Source: Polaromonas sp.
GTDB lineage: Bacteria > Pseudomonadota > Gammaproteobacteria > Burkholderiales > Burkholderiaceae_C
Direction: 5' to 3'
Assembly: GCA_013297865.1 (NCBI GenBank)
Contig: JAAFIP010000003.1
Span: forward strand, 62,001-126,000
Length of the DNA stretch: 64,000 nucleotides
In this document: positions 1-8,508 of the stretch, piece after piece
How the letters are laid out: every line of letters begins with the position of its first letter
Numbering within the stretch: the first letter of the stretch is position 1
Translations under genes and position numbers: made by a program
The notes under the pieces: generated by a model
Seen by the model: the letters and a program-made list of their open reading frames with translations, nothing else
What the model was told of the DNA's origin: nothing
The model's database searches: none

Positions 1-1436
1 TCGGGGCGCAGTTCGGCGCTGGGTGGGCGGGTGATGATGCGCTCGGGGATGGGGTTGTCGCAGGTGCCATAGGGGTTGTTGGCATTGCGCCACCAGGCCA
101 GCTTGAACACCGTGGTTTTGGCCAGGTCCTTGATCACCGCAAAGCCGCCTGCCATGTCGCCATACAGCGTGCAGTAGCCGGTGGCCATTTCGCTTTTGTT
201 GCCGGTGGTCAGCACGATGGAGCCAAATTTGTTGGACAGGGCCATCAGCATGGTGCCGCGGATGCGGGCCTGGATGTTTTCCTCCGTGGTGTCCTCTGCC
301 AGGCCTTTAAACTCGCCCGCCAGCGAAGCCTTGAACGCCTCAAACTCCGGCACGATAGAAATTTCGTCATAGCGCACCTGCATGCGCGAGGCCATTTCGC
401 GCGCATCGATCCAGCTGATGTCGGCCGTGTACGGGCTGGGCATCATCACGGCGCGCACCTTGTCCTTGCCCAGCGCGTCTACCGCAATGGCCAGCACCAG
501 TGCCGAGTCGATGCCGCCGGAGAGGCCCAGCAAGGTGCTGGGAAAGCCATTTTTGGTGACGTAGTCGCGCACGCCCAGCACCAGCGCGTCCCACAAGTCC
601 GCTTCGTCGGTGCGCTCAGGTTGCTTGGTCGCTATTATTTCAATAGCTGCTCCCGCGATATTCTGCTGGCTTGCAGGCCGATGGGCTTCAAAAATAAACA
701 GGTCTTCCCGGAAGCTGGGCGCATTGCCCGCCAGCGTACCATCTGCATGCAGCACAAACGATGCGCCATCAAACACCACTTCGTCCTGCGCGCCCACGTG
801 GTGGGCGTAGACCAGCGGCAGCCCGGTGTGCAGGGCGCCCTGCTTCATGCGCGCAATGCGCTCACCGCTTTTGCCGACGTGGAATGGCGAAGCGTTGATA
901 ACCGCCAGCAGCTCGGCACCGGCCTCTTTGGCCAACTGGCCCGGCTCGTCAAACCAGGCGTCTTCGCAAATCAGCAAGCCCGCTGAAATACCTTCGACCT
1001 GGAACACACACACGCCCTGGCCCGGGGTGAAGTAGCGCCGCTCGTCAAACACCTGGTAGTTGGGCAGCTCGCGCTTGGCATAGGTTTCCAGCCTGCGGCC
1101 TTCACACAGCACACTGGCGGCATTGAAGCGCCGCTGCACCGCTACGCTCTTGGTGCGCTGGTCGCCGCCCACCGGATGGCCCACCACCACATGCAACCCC
1201 TTTAACCCCGCCAGGCTGCGGGCCACGCTGTCCATGGCATCATCACAGGCATGGATAAACGCAGGGCGCAGCAGCAGATCTTCCGCCGGATAGCCGCAGA
1301 TCGACAGCTCGGGCGTGAGCACCAGCCGCGCGCCCTGGGCATAGGCCGCCTGGCTGGCAGCGACAATTTTGGCGGCGTTGCCCGCCAGATCACCCACCGT
1401 GAGGTTAAGCTGTGCTACACAGATTTTTAATGTCAT
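1..1436 (-). CDS. nadE: Glutamine-dependent NAD+ synthetase, partial (3' end outside window)
   Basis: Makes NAD+ from deamido-NAD+, ATP and glutamine in the cytoplasm. Read on the minus strand from ATG at 1436 (MTLKICVAQLNLTVGD); about 478 codons are in the window and the C-terminus is missing. The N-terminal nitrilase-type glutaminase domain shows its Glu (TPELS), Lys (YAKRELPNY) and Cys (LLICEDAWF). The C-terminal synthetase domain has the PP-loop SGGIDSA near residue 308, and the ITRPPSAELRP motif stands at the window edge. Residues about 253-269, in the linker between the domains, are encoded by a copy of the dispersed repeat (peptide QQNIAGAA). This gene is open past position 1, so it has no stop here. 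Divergent from the FemAB-like gene with about 100 bp between. Identification is firm. Confidence 0.95.
   Translation of the reverse strand, partial: MTLKICVAQLNLTVGDLAGNAAKIVAASQAAYAQGARLVLTPELSICGYPAEDLLLRPAFIHACDDAMDSVARSLAGLKGLHVVVGHPVGGDQRTKSVAVQRRFNAASVLCEGRRLETYAKRELPNYQVFDERRYFTPGQGVCVFQVEGISAGLLICEDAWFDEPGQLAKEAGAELLAVINASPFHVGKSGERIARMKQGALHTGLPLVYAHHVGAQDEVVFDGASFVLHADGTLAGNAPSFREDLFIFEAHRPASQQNIAGAAIEIIATKQPERTDEADLWDALVLGVRDYVTKNGFPSTLLGLSGGIDSALVLAIAVDALGKDKVRAVMMPSPYTADISWIDAREMASRMQVRYDEISIVPEFEAFKASLAGEFKGLAEDTTEENIQARIRGTMLMALSNKFGSIVLTTGNKSEMATGYCTLYGDMAGGFAVIKDLAKTTVFKLAWWRNANNPYGTCDNPIPERIITRPPSAELRP
631..679 (+). repeat. Dispersed palindromic repeat, copy A (inside nadE)
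   Basis: GCTATTATTTCAATAGC hairpin followed by the core GCTGCTCCCGCGATATT and a TTGCAGGCC arm. On the gene strand it is read as QQNIAGAAIEI. The codon that is TAG or TAA in most copies in this frame is CAG here. Confidence 0.9.
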
Positions 1437-1540
1437 GAAAAACCACAATTCATTCGGGCCCGGCCAGTCCAAGCCTCTGTTCCATCTCAGATTCCGTCGC
1501 TGCGCAGCCGCTGAACACACTCAGTCCATGAGGAGGCTGT

Positions 1541-2800
1541 GTGCGCGTGGCTGATGTATCGTCCGATTATGTCACCCGGGTGCACAGCTCGCCGCTGCAG
1601 CTGGATGCCCTGCAGTGGAATACGCTTTTAGCCGCCAGCGACGCGCCCACGCCCTTCATGCGCCATGAGTACCTGGCGGCGCTGCACAGCAGCGGTTCGG
1701 CCTGCGCCAAGACTGGCTGGCAGCCGCAGTTTGTCAGCCTCTACAGCAGCGACGGGGCGCAGCTGCTGGCCAGCGCGCCGATGTATGTGAAGGACCATTC
1801 CTACGGCGAATACATCTTCGACTGGGCCTGGGCCCGTGCCTACCAGGAGCATGGCCTGCGCTATTACCCTAAAGCCGTGGTGGCCGTGCCTTACACCCCC
1901 GTGCCAGGCACCCGTTTTATATGCCAAAACAGCCTGCAGGCCAATAGAATATCGCGGGAGCAGCTATTATTTTGTGAGCAAAAGGGTATCTCTTCAGTGC
2001 ACCAGCTGTTCATCTCCGAGGCCGACCGCCAGCTTGCCAGCACGCCCGAGCTCATGACCAGGCAGACCGTACAGTTCCACTGGACCAACCAAACCCCCAA
2101 GCTGCTGGCTGATGGAACGCCCTGCCCCGACGGCACGCTGGAAACCTACGGCAGCTTCGACCATTTCCTGTCCACTCTGGCGCAGGACAAACGCAAGAAA
2201 ATCCGCGCCGAGCGCCGCAAAGTGGCTGACGCCGGCATCACCTGGCGCACCTGTGTGGGCAAAGACATTACCGCCAGTGACTGGGATTTTTTCTACCGCT
2301 GCTACGAGCGCACTTACCTGGAGCACGGCAACGCGCCCTACCTGACCCCTGCATTTTTCCAGGCCATGGCCGATACCATGCCCGAGAACTGGGCGCTGTT
2401 CATCGCGCAGCACAACGGCCAGCCGATCGCCAGCAGCCTGATTGCCATCCAAACCTTGGCTGAGCGCACTAGCGCCGACGCGAGCCCCGCCCACACGCCT
2501 CGCAGAATCGCCTACGGCCGCTACTGGGGCGCGCTAGGCCGGGTGGACAGCCTGCACTTTGAAGCTTGTTATTACCAGCCCCTGCAATGGTGCATCGACA
2601 ACGGCTACCACCGCTTTGAAGGCGGCGCCCAGGGTGAACACAAAATGGCCCGCGGCCTGCTGCCGGTCGTCACCCACAGCGCCCACTGGCTGGCGCACCC
2701 CCAGTTTGCCGATGCCGTGGCCAGGTTTTTGGAGCGCGAAGGTGCGGGCATCGACAACTATGTGGAGCACCTGGAAGGGCGCAACCCGTTTCGGGCTTGA
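1541..2800 (+). CDS. FemAB-like predicted N-acyltransferase (COG3146/DUF482 type)
   Basis: Probable GNAT-fold acyltransferase of the FemAB_like group (PF04339, from memory); substrate unknown. 419 residues with a GTG start preceded by AGGAGG four bases upstream. The family-like C-terminal half is visible: SSLIAIQ, a YGRYWGAL segment, HFEACYYQPLQWCI and FEGGAQGEHKMARGLLP. Residues about 131-147 (SLQANRISREQLLFCEQ) come from a copy of the dispersed repeat and are probably extra compared with relatives, in line with a length somewhat above the 370-390 usual for the family. Stands alone; the next gene is convergent 21 bp away. The family call is good; the biological role is unknown. Confidence 0.8.
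   Translation: MRVADVSSDYVTRVHSSPLQLDALQWNTLLAASDAPTPFMRHEYLAALHSSGSACAKTGWQPQFVSLYSSDGAQLLASAPMYVKDHSYGEYIFDWAWARAYQEHGLRYYPKAVVAVPYTPVPGTRFICQNSLQANRISREQLLFCEQKGISSVHQLFISEADRQLASTPELMTRQTVQFHWTNQTPKLLADGTPCPDGTLETYGSFDHFLSTLAQDKRKKIRAERRKVADAGITWRTCVGKDITASDWDFFYRCYERTYLEHGNAPYLTPAFFQAMADTMPENWALFIAQHNGQPIASSLIAIQTLAERTSADASPAHTPRRIAYGRYWGALGRVDSLHFEACYYQPLQWCIDNGYHRFEGGAQGEHKMARGLLPVVTHSAHWLAHPQFADAVARFLEREGAGIDNYVEHLEGRNPFRA
1931..1979 (-). repeat. Dispersed palindromic repeat, copy B (inside the FemAB-like gene)
   Basis: Core in reverse orientation: AGCCTGCAGG, CCAATAGAATATCGCGGGAG, CAGCTATTATTTTGTGAGC. Read in frame as LQANRISREQLL. Confidence 0.9.
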
Positions 2801-2821
2801 TACCGCCCGCACAACGCAGGC

Positions 2822-3355
2822 TTATTGCTGCGCTTTCTTGAGGTTTTCAATCTCTTTTTGCAGCCCCAAGTGCACCACACCCAGGGTCTGGATCGTCGTG
2901 TTGGAGTGGCGCAGGCGCTGGGCCATGATTTTGAGCAGGCCTGCCATCAGCTGCATGGCGGCCTTCGGCTCCTGCTCGATCAGCACGGCCAGCTGCTCGC
3001 GCTTGAGCACGGCCACCTGCATCTGACAGGTTGCGGTGCAGGTGGCAGAGTGGGGTCTGCCATCGATGAAGCCCACTTCCCCAATCACATGGCCCGGCTT
3101 GGCCAGGCGGTAGACCAGGGTCTCCACGTCGTTGACGATTTTGGAGGTGATCCTGGCTTCGCCGCTGACCACCAGCATCAGGTGGCCCTGGTTTTCTGCG
3201 CCCTCTTCTGTCAGATGGTCATGGGGTTCAAACCTGCGCATGGCCATCATCTCGGCCACCCGGATAGCCTCTTTCTTGGGCATCCCCGAAAACGCCATGC
3301 TGCTGCTGAGCAGATCAGCAATCTGACCTAGCGTAAAAACTTCTGTTCCAGACAT
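2822..3355 (-). CDS. Cyclic nucleotide-binding domain protein without DNA-binding domain
   Basis: 177 residues. A single cNMP-binding (Crp-type) beta-roll spans about residues 15-145: HLTEEGAENQGHLMLVVSGEARI, the PGHVIGEVGFIDGRPHSATCTA phosphate-binding-like cassette, then a short C-terminal helix (IQTLGVVHLGLQKEIENLKKAQQ). The HTH expected in a Crp/Fnr regulator is absent, so this is a sensor or adaptor rather than a transcription factor. It is divergent from a LuxR-type response regulator 56 bp away, which suggests a shared control region or signalling circuit (inference). The residue following GEVGF is consistent with a nucleotide pocket but ligand specificity cannot be told. Confidence 0.8.
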   Translation of the reverse strand: MSGTEVFTLGQIADLLSSSMAFSGMPKKEAIRVAEMMAMRRFEPHDHLTEEGAENQGHLMLVVSGEARITSKIVNDVETLVYRLAKPGHVIGEVGFIDGRPHSATCTATCQMQVAVLKREQLAVLIEQEPKAAMQLMAGLLKIMAQRLRHSNTTIQTLGVVHLGLQKEIENLKKAQQ

Positions 3356-3411
3356 AAACTACCCATACTGCAAGATGTACGTATTTCACCACACACTTAC
3401 ACAAAAAGATT

Positions 3412-4104
3412 ATGCCCATCGAGAGAAAATTACAGGATACTCCCCCCATGAGCAGTTTTGAATCGCAGCGCCCACTGCCCAAACCCCGGATTTTGTTGAT
3501 CGATGACCACACCCTGTTTCGCACAGGGATGCGCATGATCGTGGAGTCCTTCCCCGGTGTCGGTGACGTACAGGAGGCTGGCTCGGTCATGCTGGCGCGC
3601 GAGCACGAGGGCCTGGTGGTCCACGTGATCCTGCTGGACATCCACATGCCCGGCATCAATGGTTTGGACGGCCTGGGCGTGCTGCGCAGCCTGTTTCGCC
3701 AGGCCAAGATCATCTTTGTGTCGGCCAGTGTCTCTGGTGACGCCATTGTCGACGCCGCCCAGCGCGGGGCCGACGGCTTTTTGCCCAAATCCGCCAGCGC
3801 CAACGACATTTTCAACGCCATCTCCACCGTGCTGTCTGGCGGCACCTGTTTCCCCGAGCTGGCCGGTCTGGGCTCTGAGCGCAACCCCAACACCCCCTGC
3901 ACGCCTGCACTGAGCGCGCGGCAGATGCAGGTGCTGGCCCTGGTAGCCCAAGGCAAGCCCAACAAGGTGATTGCACGCGAACTGTCGTTGAGCGAAAACA
4001 CCGTGCGGGTGCATGTGTCTGCCATGTTCATGCACCTGGGCGTCAACAGCCGCACCGCAGCGGTGCTGGCAGCCCAGCAGGCCGGGCTGATCACGGTCAA
4101 ATAG
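3412..4104 (+). CDS. LuxR/NarL-family response regulator
   Basis: 230 residues. N-terminal receiver with the acidic pair in LLIDDHTLF, phosphoacceptor Asp76 in LLDIHMPG, and a C-terminal LuxR-type HTH (LSARQMQVLALVAQGKPNKVIARELSLSENTV..., written here in two overlapping parts: SARQMQVLALVAQGKPNKVI and ARELSLSENTVRVHVSAM). DNA-binding transcription regulator controlled by phosphorylation. An alternative start is ATG at 3448 (MSSFESQ), which has a weak upstream AGGA. It lies 12 bp before the hybrid kinase gene in the same direction, so the two probably form a two-component pair. Targets are unknown. Confidence 0.9.
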   Translation: MPIERKLQDTPPMSSFESQRPLPKPRILLIDDHTLFRTGMRMIVESFPGVGDVQEAGSVMLAREHEGLVVHVILLDIHMPGINGLDGLGVLRSLFRQAKIIFVSASVSGDAIVDAAQRGADGFLPKSASANDIFNAISTVLSGGTCFPELAGLGSERNPNTPCTPALSARQMQVLALVAQGKPNKVIARELSLSENTVRVHVSAMFMHLGVNSRTAAVLAAQQAGLITVK

Positions 4105-4116
4105 CGCGGCCAGGCG

Positions 4117-5967
4117 ATGTCGTTCATGCCTGCCACACCCCCTTTGCCTTACGCGCCGCCGCGTCCGCCCTGGTATGCCTGGCGCGAGGAAGGCGTGCTG
4201 CAAGGCCAGGTGGCCCTGATGCAGCGCAATTTCCCGGTCACCTTGCTGGCCTCGCTGGCCGCAGCGGCAGGCGCGACCTGGAGCATGTACACCCTGCTGG
4301 ACCGTACGGTACTGCTGCTCTGGCTGGCGTCCCACATCGCCGTCGTGGGCGCAACGTTTGCCTGCATCCGCTGGCTGCTGCCCAAGTCCGTCACTGCCAG
4401 GGTCAACGCCTGGATCATGGTGGCCTGCATGGCAGCCATGGGCCTGAGCTGGGGCACCCTGGCCTTGGTATCTGTAGCCTATGGTCAGCCCGAAGCCTTG
4501 ATCTTTGCCACCGTGATCATGGGCGGTGTGTCCTCAGGCGCTCTGGGCCTGGGCGCCGTCTTGCTGCCTGCCTATCTGGCCTATCTGGTGTCGCCAGTGG
4601 CCATGGTGCTGGCCGCTTTCGCCTATCTCGGCGGGCCGATCTTTACCCCGATGGTGTTCATGTGCCTGGTCTACTTCAGCCTCACCTGTGTGCAGGCGCG
4701 TGCCGCCGAAGAGGTGACCTACCGCAGCATTGTGCTGCAGCAGGAAAACAGCGACTTGATCGAGCGCCTGCGCAAGGAGTCGCAGCAGTCCAAGCTGGCC
4801 CTGGTGCGCGCCGAAGCGGCCTACCAAAGCACGCGGCAGGCCCAGGCCCTGGCTGAAAAAGCCAATGCCGACAAATCCCGCTTCCTGGCCGCTGCCAGCC
4901 ATGACCTGCGCCAGCCCCTGCATGCGATGGGCCTGTTTCTGGAGGCGCTGTCGCGCAGCGAGATGACGCAGCAGCAGGTCAGCGTGCTCGAGCATGCCCA
5001 TGCTGCGTCCACTGCAGCCAGCGAAATGCTCACCACGCTGCTGGACTTCTCACGGTTGGAGGCCGGTGTGGTCACCTCCAAACCCCGGCCCTTCCTGCTG
5101 CAGTCTCTGCTGGCCAAGCTGGAGCAGGAGTTTGGCATGCAGGCCAATGCCAAGGACCTGATCTACCGCTCGCGCGAGACAGACCATGCCGTCCTGGCCG
5201 ACCCCAACCTGACCGACCTGGTGCTGCGCAACTTCATCTCCAACGCCATCCGCTACACCGACCGTGGTGGCCTGCTGGTGGGCTGCCGCAAACGGGACGG
5301 ACAGATTGTGGTGGAGGTGTGGGACACCGGCATGGGCATTGCGCCCAACCAGCAGTCCGAGGTGTTCAAGGAATTCCACCAGCTGGGCAACCCCGAGCGC
5401 GACCGGCGCAAAGGCCTGGGCTTGGGCCTGGCCATTGTGGAGCGCATCAGCGCTGCCATGCAAGCCCAGGTCACCTTGCGCTCTGCGCCGGGGCGCGGGT
5501 CGGTGTTTCGGCTGTGGCTGCCCCAATACCAGGGCTACATGTCGCACGAGGCGGAGCTGGCCTCGCATACCTACAGCCTGCTGGGCATGCGTGTGCTGGT
5601 GATTGACGACGAAGAGCCCGTGCGCCTGGGCATGCAGGAGCTGCTCAATTCCTGGGGCTGTGTGGCCTACACCGCAGACGACCTGTCTTCGGCCCTGCAC
5701 TGCGTGTCTTTGCTGCCCATGAACCAGCAGCCCGAGGTGGTGCTGGCCGACTACCGCCTGCGCGAGGGTGCCACCGGCGGGCAGGCCATCACCGCCCTGC
5801 GCGCCTACCTGACCTTTCGCGGCATGGAAAAAACATTGCCCGCCATCATCATCACTGGCGACACTGCCCCCGAGCGCCTGCGCGAAGCGCGCCACACCGA
5901 AGCCACCTTGCTGCACAAGCCCGTGTCGGCCCCGGCACTCAAACAGGCCTTGCTCCAATTGCGCTAA
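4117..5967 (+). CDS. Membrane hybrid sensor histidine kinase with C-terminal receiver
   Basis: 616 residues. About six hydrophobic segments lie between residues 30 and 200 (for example LLASLAAAAGATW, LLLWLASHIAVVGATF). A short coiled linker leads to a HisKA domain with phospho-acceptor His262 in AAASHDLRQPLHAMGL. The HATPase domain follows (NFISNAIRYTDRGG, DTGMGIAP, GLGLGLAIV). The C-terminal receiver has DDEEP, Asp545 in LADYRL, and a Lys in LLHKP. There is no periplasmic sensor domain, so the stimulus may be sensed in or through the membrane. It is in one transcription unit with the LuxR-type regulator upstream. The signal and targets are unknown. Confidence 0.9.
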   Translation: MSFMPATPPLPYAPPRPPWYAWREEGVLQGQVALMQRNFPVTLLASLAAAAGATWSMYTLLDRTVLLLWLASHIAVVGATFACIRWLLPKSVTARVNAWIMVACMAAMGLSWGTLALVSVAYGQPEALIFATVIMGGVSSGALGLGAVLLPAYLAYLVSPVAMVLAAFAYLGGPIFTPMVFMCLVYFSLTCVQARAAEEVTYRSIVLQQENSDLIERLRKESQQSKLALVRAEAAYQSTRQAQALAEKANADKSRFLAAASHDLRQPLHAMGLFLEALSRSEMTQQQVSVLEHAHAASTAASEMLTTLLDFSRLEAGVVTSKPRPFLLQSLLAKLEQEFGMQANAKDLIYRSRETDHAVLADPNLTDLVLRNFISNAIRYTDRGGLLVGCRKRDGQIVVEVWDTGMGIAPNQQSEVFKEFHQLGNPERDRRKGLGLGLAIVERISAAMQAQVTLRSAPGRGSVFRLWLPQYQGYMSHEAELASHTYSLLGMRVLVIDDEEPVRLGMQELLNSWGCVAYTADDLSSALHCVSLLPMNQQPEVVLADYRLREGATGGQAITALRAYLTFRGMEKTLPAIIITGDTAPERLREARHTEATLLHKPVSAPALKQALLQLR

Positions 5968-6005
5968 AGCCGCAGGCAGGCTACATTGGGGCGCAGGAGA
6001 CACCC

Positions 6006-7721
6006 ATGACACAGCCTGCACTCAAACATCTCAGCGGCCTGGACGCCACCTTCCTCTACCTCGAAACCCCCGAAACGCCCATGCATGTGGGCAGCCTGCA
6101 TCTGTATGAAAAGCCTGCCGGTTTTCGCGGCAGCTTCCATAAGGCCGTTATGCAGCACATGGCACGGCGCATCCATCTGTCATCGATTTTCACCAACCGG
6201 CTGGCCTTCATGCCCTTTGATTTGGGCCATCCCATCTGGGTGCACGACGATGCGTTTGACCTGGGCCGCCATATCCGCAAAGTGGCGGGCAAGTCGCTGA
6301 GCGTGCGCCAGGCGCAGGACATGACTGCCACATTGCATGGCCGCCTGATTGACCGCAACCATCCGCTGTGGGAGTTTTATGTGTTTGACCGCATCGTGCG
6401 CGATGATGGCAGTGTGTGCCTGGGCTTTTATTCCAAAATCCACCACGCCGCGCTGGACGGCAAAGGTGGCACGGCACTGGCCAATGCCGTGTTGGACGTC
6501 TCTGCCATACCGCGCGAGGTAGCCCCGCCTGACCCGAGCCGTAGAACCCGCAGTGCAGGTGATCTCAAAATCGGCGAGATGATTGGTGCCGTGTTCAGCA
6601 ACTCACTCGCGCAATACGCCAAGCTGGCCAAATCGCTGCCCGGTGCCGCCAGCCAGCTGGGCAGCGCGCTGACACAAAGCGCGCCCACCAGCCCTGCTGC
6701 CCCCCAGCAGAGCCTGCGCGCCAAGGCCGCCTCGGCGGTGAGCCTGGCACCCAAGACACCGTTCAACGTCGGCATTGGCGCCGAGCGCGTCTTCGTCACC
6801 GCCAGCCTGCCGTTTGATGAATGCAAGCAGATGGCCAAAGCAGTCGGCGGCAGCTTCAACGACATCGTGATGTGGATCTGCTCCACCGCGCTGCGCAGCT
6901 ACCTGGCGCAGCACGCCAGCATTCCCAAAAAAACCTTGGTCGCCGCCATGCCCGTGAGCCTGCGCGATGACAGCAACAAGGACATGGGCAACCAGGCCAG
7001 CATGTCGCTGGCCAGCCTGGGCACCCATATCGCCCACCCGGCCAAGCGTATGGCGGCCATCATGGAGTCCACCGCCAAGGTCAAGCAGGCGCTGTCGCAG
7101 TTCAAGTCCATGCTGCCCACCGACTACCCCAGCTTTCTCTCGCCCTGGATTGTGGGCGGCGCGGCGCGCCTGGCGCTGAAAACCTATGGGCGGGGCAGCA
7201 TGGCCGAGCGCCTGCCGATGGTGGCCAATCTGGTGATCAGCAACGTGCCCGGTCCGCAGGTGCCGCTGTACATGGCGGGTGCACGCATGCTGACCTTCCA
7301 CCCGCTGAGCATCGTCATGCACGGCCTGGGCCTGAACATCACCATCCAGACCTATGCAGGCAGTGTCGACTTCGGCATCATCGCGGCCCAAAACGCCTTA
7401 CCCCATGCTGACGATCTGGCCCAAGCCATCACTGCAGCGTTCGAAGAAGCGCGCGGCCTGTACGCTGCTTCGCAGCAAAGCGCTGCAGTCGCCAAGACCC
7501 CCGTAAAAACCCCCGTCTCGCGAGCGACAAAAAAACAGATACCTGCACCTAAAAGCATAGCGGTAAAAACAGTTAACCTTGCATCCAGCAGTACTCCAAT
7601 CCGGCGCAAGACCAGGACAGCCCTTTCAGGTAAAACTTCTTTAGCCCCGTCCGCCGACACATCCCAACATGCTGCTCTCCATGCCCGCAAAACCCCTGCA
7701 CGCAAAAACACCCGCCTATAA
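6006..7721 (+). CDS. Wax ester synthase / acyl-CoA:diacylglycerol acyltransferase (WS/DGAT)
   Basis: Transfers acyl groups from acyl-CoA to diacylglycerol or fatty alcohol to make storage lipid. 571 residues. The N-terminal signature is LSGLDATFLYLETPETPMHV, the catalytic motif HHAALDG is at residues 146-152, and the conserved NLVISNVPGPQVPLYMAGA segment is in the C-terminal half. An extra tail after about residue 495 is rich in Lys, Ala, Thr and Pro (KTPVKTPVSRATKKQIPAPK onward), which makes this longer than the usual 450-500 and suggests binding to nucleic acid or acidic surfaces. An RBS-like GGAGA lies 8 bp before ATG. The 3' end overlaps the downstream hydrolase gene by 53 bp. It is close to the phaCAB locus, so two storage polymers may be made by this organism. 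Confidence 0.9.
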   Translation: MTQPALKHLSGLDATFLYLETPETPMHVGSLHLYEKPAGFRGSFHKAVMQHMARRIHLSSIFTNRLAFMPFDLGHPIWVHDDAFDLGRHIRKVAGKSLSVRQAQDMTATLHGRLIDRNHPLWEFYVFDRIVRDDGSVCLGFYSKIHHAALDGKGGTALANAVLDVSAIPREVAPPDPSRRTRSAGDLKIGEMIGAVFSNSLAQYAKLAKSLPGAASQLGSALTQSAPTSPAAPQQSLRAKAASAVSLAPKTPFNVGIGAERVFVTASLPFDECKQMAKAVGGSFNDIVMWICSTALRSYLAQHASIPKKTLVAAMPVSLRDDSNKDMGNQASMSLASLGTHIAHPAKRMAAIMESTAKVKQALSQFKSMLPTDYPSFLSPWIVGGAARLALKTYGRGSMAERLPMVANLVISNVPGPQVPLYMAGARMLTFHPLSIVMHGLGLNITIQTYAGSVDFGIIAAQNALPHADDLAQAITAAFEEARGLYAASQQSAAVAKTPVKTPVSRATKKQIPAPKSIAVKTVNLASSSTPIRRKTRTALSGKTSLAPSADTSQHAALHARKTPARKNTRL

Positions 7722-8496
7722 GATTTCGCCGCCCCATCTGGGCCTGCTGGCCATGGAGTTCCGTGCGCCCTGGGAATTTGGCGCCCTGCTGCCCGCCTGG
7801 CCCGCGCTGCAGCGCGCCCAGCAGGGCGACGGCCATACTGTGGTGGTCTACCCGGGCCTGAGCGCCAGCGACGCCACCACCCTGCCCCTGCGCAAATATC
7901 TGGCCAGTCTGGGCTATGACACGCACGGCTGGAACCAGGGCTTTAACTTTGGCCCCCGCGCTGGCGTGCTCGACAGCGGCAAGGCGCAGTTGCGCGCGCT
8001 GCAGCAGCGCAGCGGCAAGGCGATCAGCCTGGTCGGCTGGAGCCTGGGCGGTGTGTATGCCCGTGAGCTGACCAAGGAGCTCATCAAGGAAGGCCTGGAT
8101 GTACGCTGCGTGATCACCATGGGCACGCCGTTTGCAGGTGGCCCACACAGCACCAACGCCTGGCGGCTGTATGAGCTGACCAGTGGCCGCCAGGCCCAGC
8201 GCGAAGCCGCCAAATACGACCTGCCCACAGCCCCTGCGGTGCCCACCACCAGCATCTACAGCCGCACCGACGGTGTGGTGGCCTGGCAGGCCAGCGTGCA
8301 GGCCGCGCAAGACGGCCATCCGCACACTGAAAACATCGAAGTGATTGCCAGCCATTTCGGCATTGGCCTGAACCCCAGCGCATGGTGGGCCGTGGCCGAC
8401 CGGCTGGCCCAGCCTGTGGGCCAGTGGAAGCCGTTTGCCAAGCCCTCGCTGATGGGCCTGCAGGGCATGGTTTATCCAGACCCCGGCAGGGCCTGA
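7669..8496 (+). CDS. Alpha/beta hydrolase, lipase-like
   Basis: 275 residues, alpha/beta-hydrolase fold. The nucleophile elbow is GWSLGG (LVGWSLGGVYARELT), with oxyanion region VVVYPGLSA before it, a MGTPFAGG segment after it, and candidate acid and base residues in SRTDGVV and ASHFGIG. An internal ATG at 7681 is an equally possible start; no clear RBS is seen for either. It overlaps the WS/DGAT gene by 53 bp in another frame, which indicates translational coupling. The context suggests an esterase or lipase acting on the acylglycerols or wax esters that WS/DGAT makes, but the substrate is inference. Confidence 0.8.
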   Translation: MLLSMPAKPLHAKTPAYKISPPHLGLLAMEFRAPWEFGALLPAWPALQRAQQGDGHTVVVYPGLSASDATTLPLRKYLASLGYDTHGWNQGFNFGPRAGVLDSGKAQLRALQQRSGKAISLVGWSLGGVYARELTKELIKEGLDVRCVITMGTPFAGGPHSTNAWRLYELTSGRQAQREAAKYDLPTAPAVPTTSIYSRTDGVVAWQASVQAAQDGHPHTENIEVIASHFGIGLNPSAWWAVADRLAQPVGQWKPFAKPSLMGLQGMVYPDPGRA

Positions 8497-8508
8497 AACC
8501 ACCCAGCC

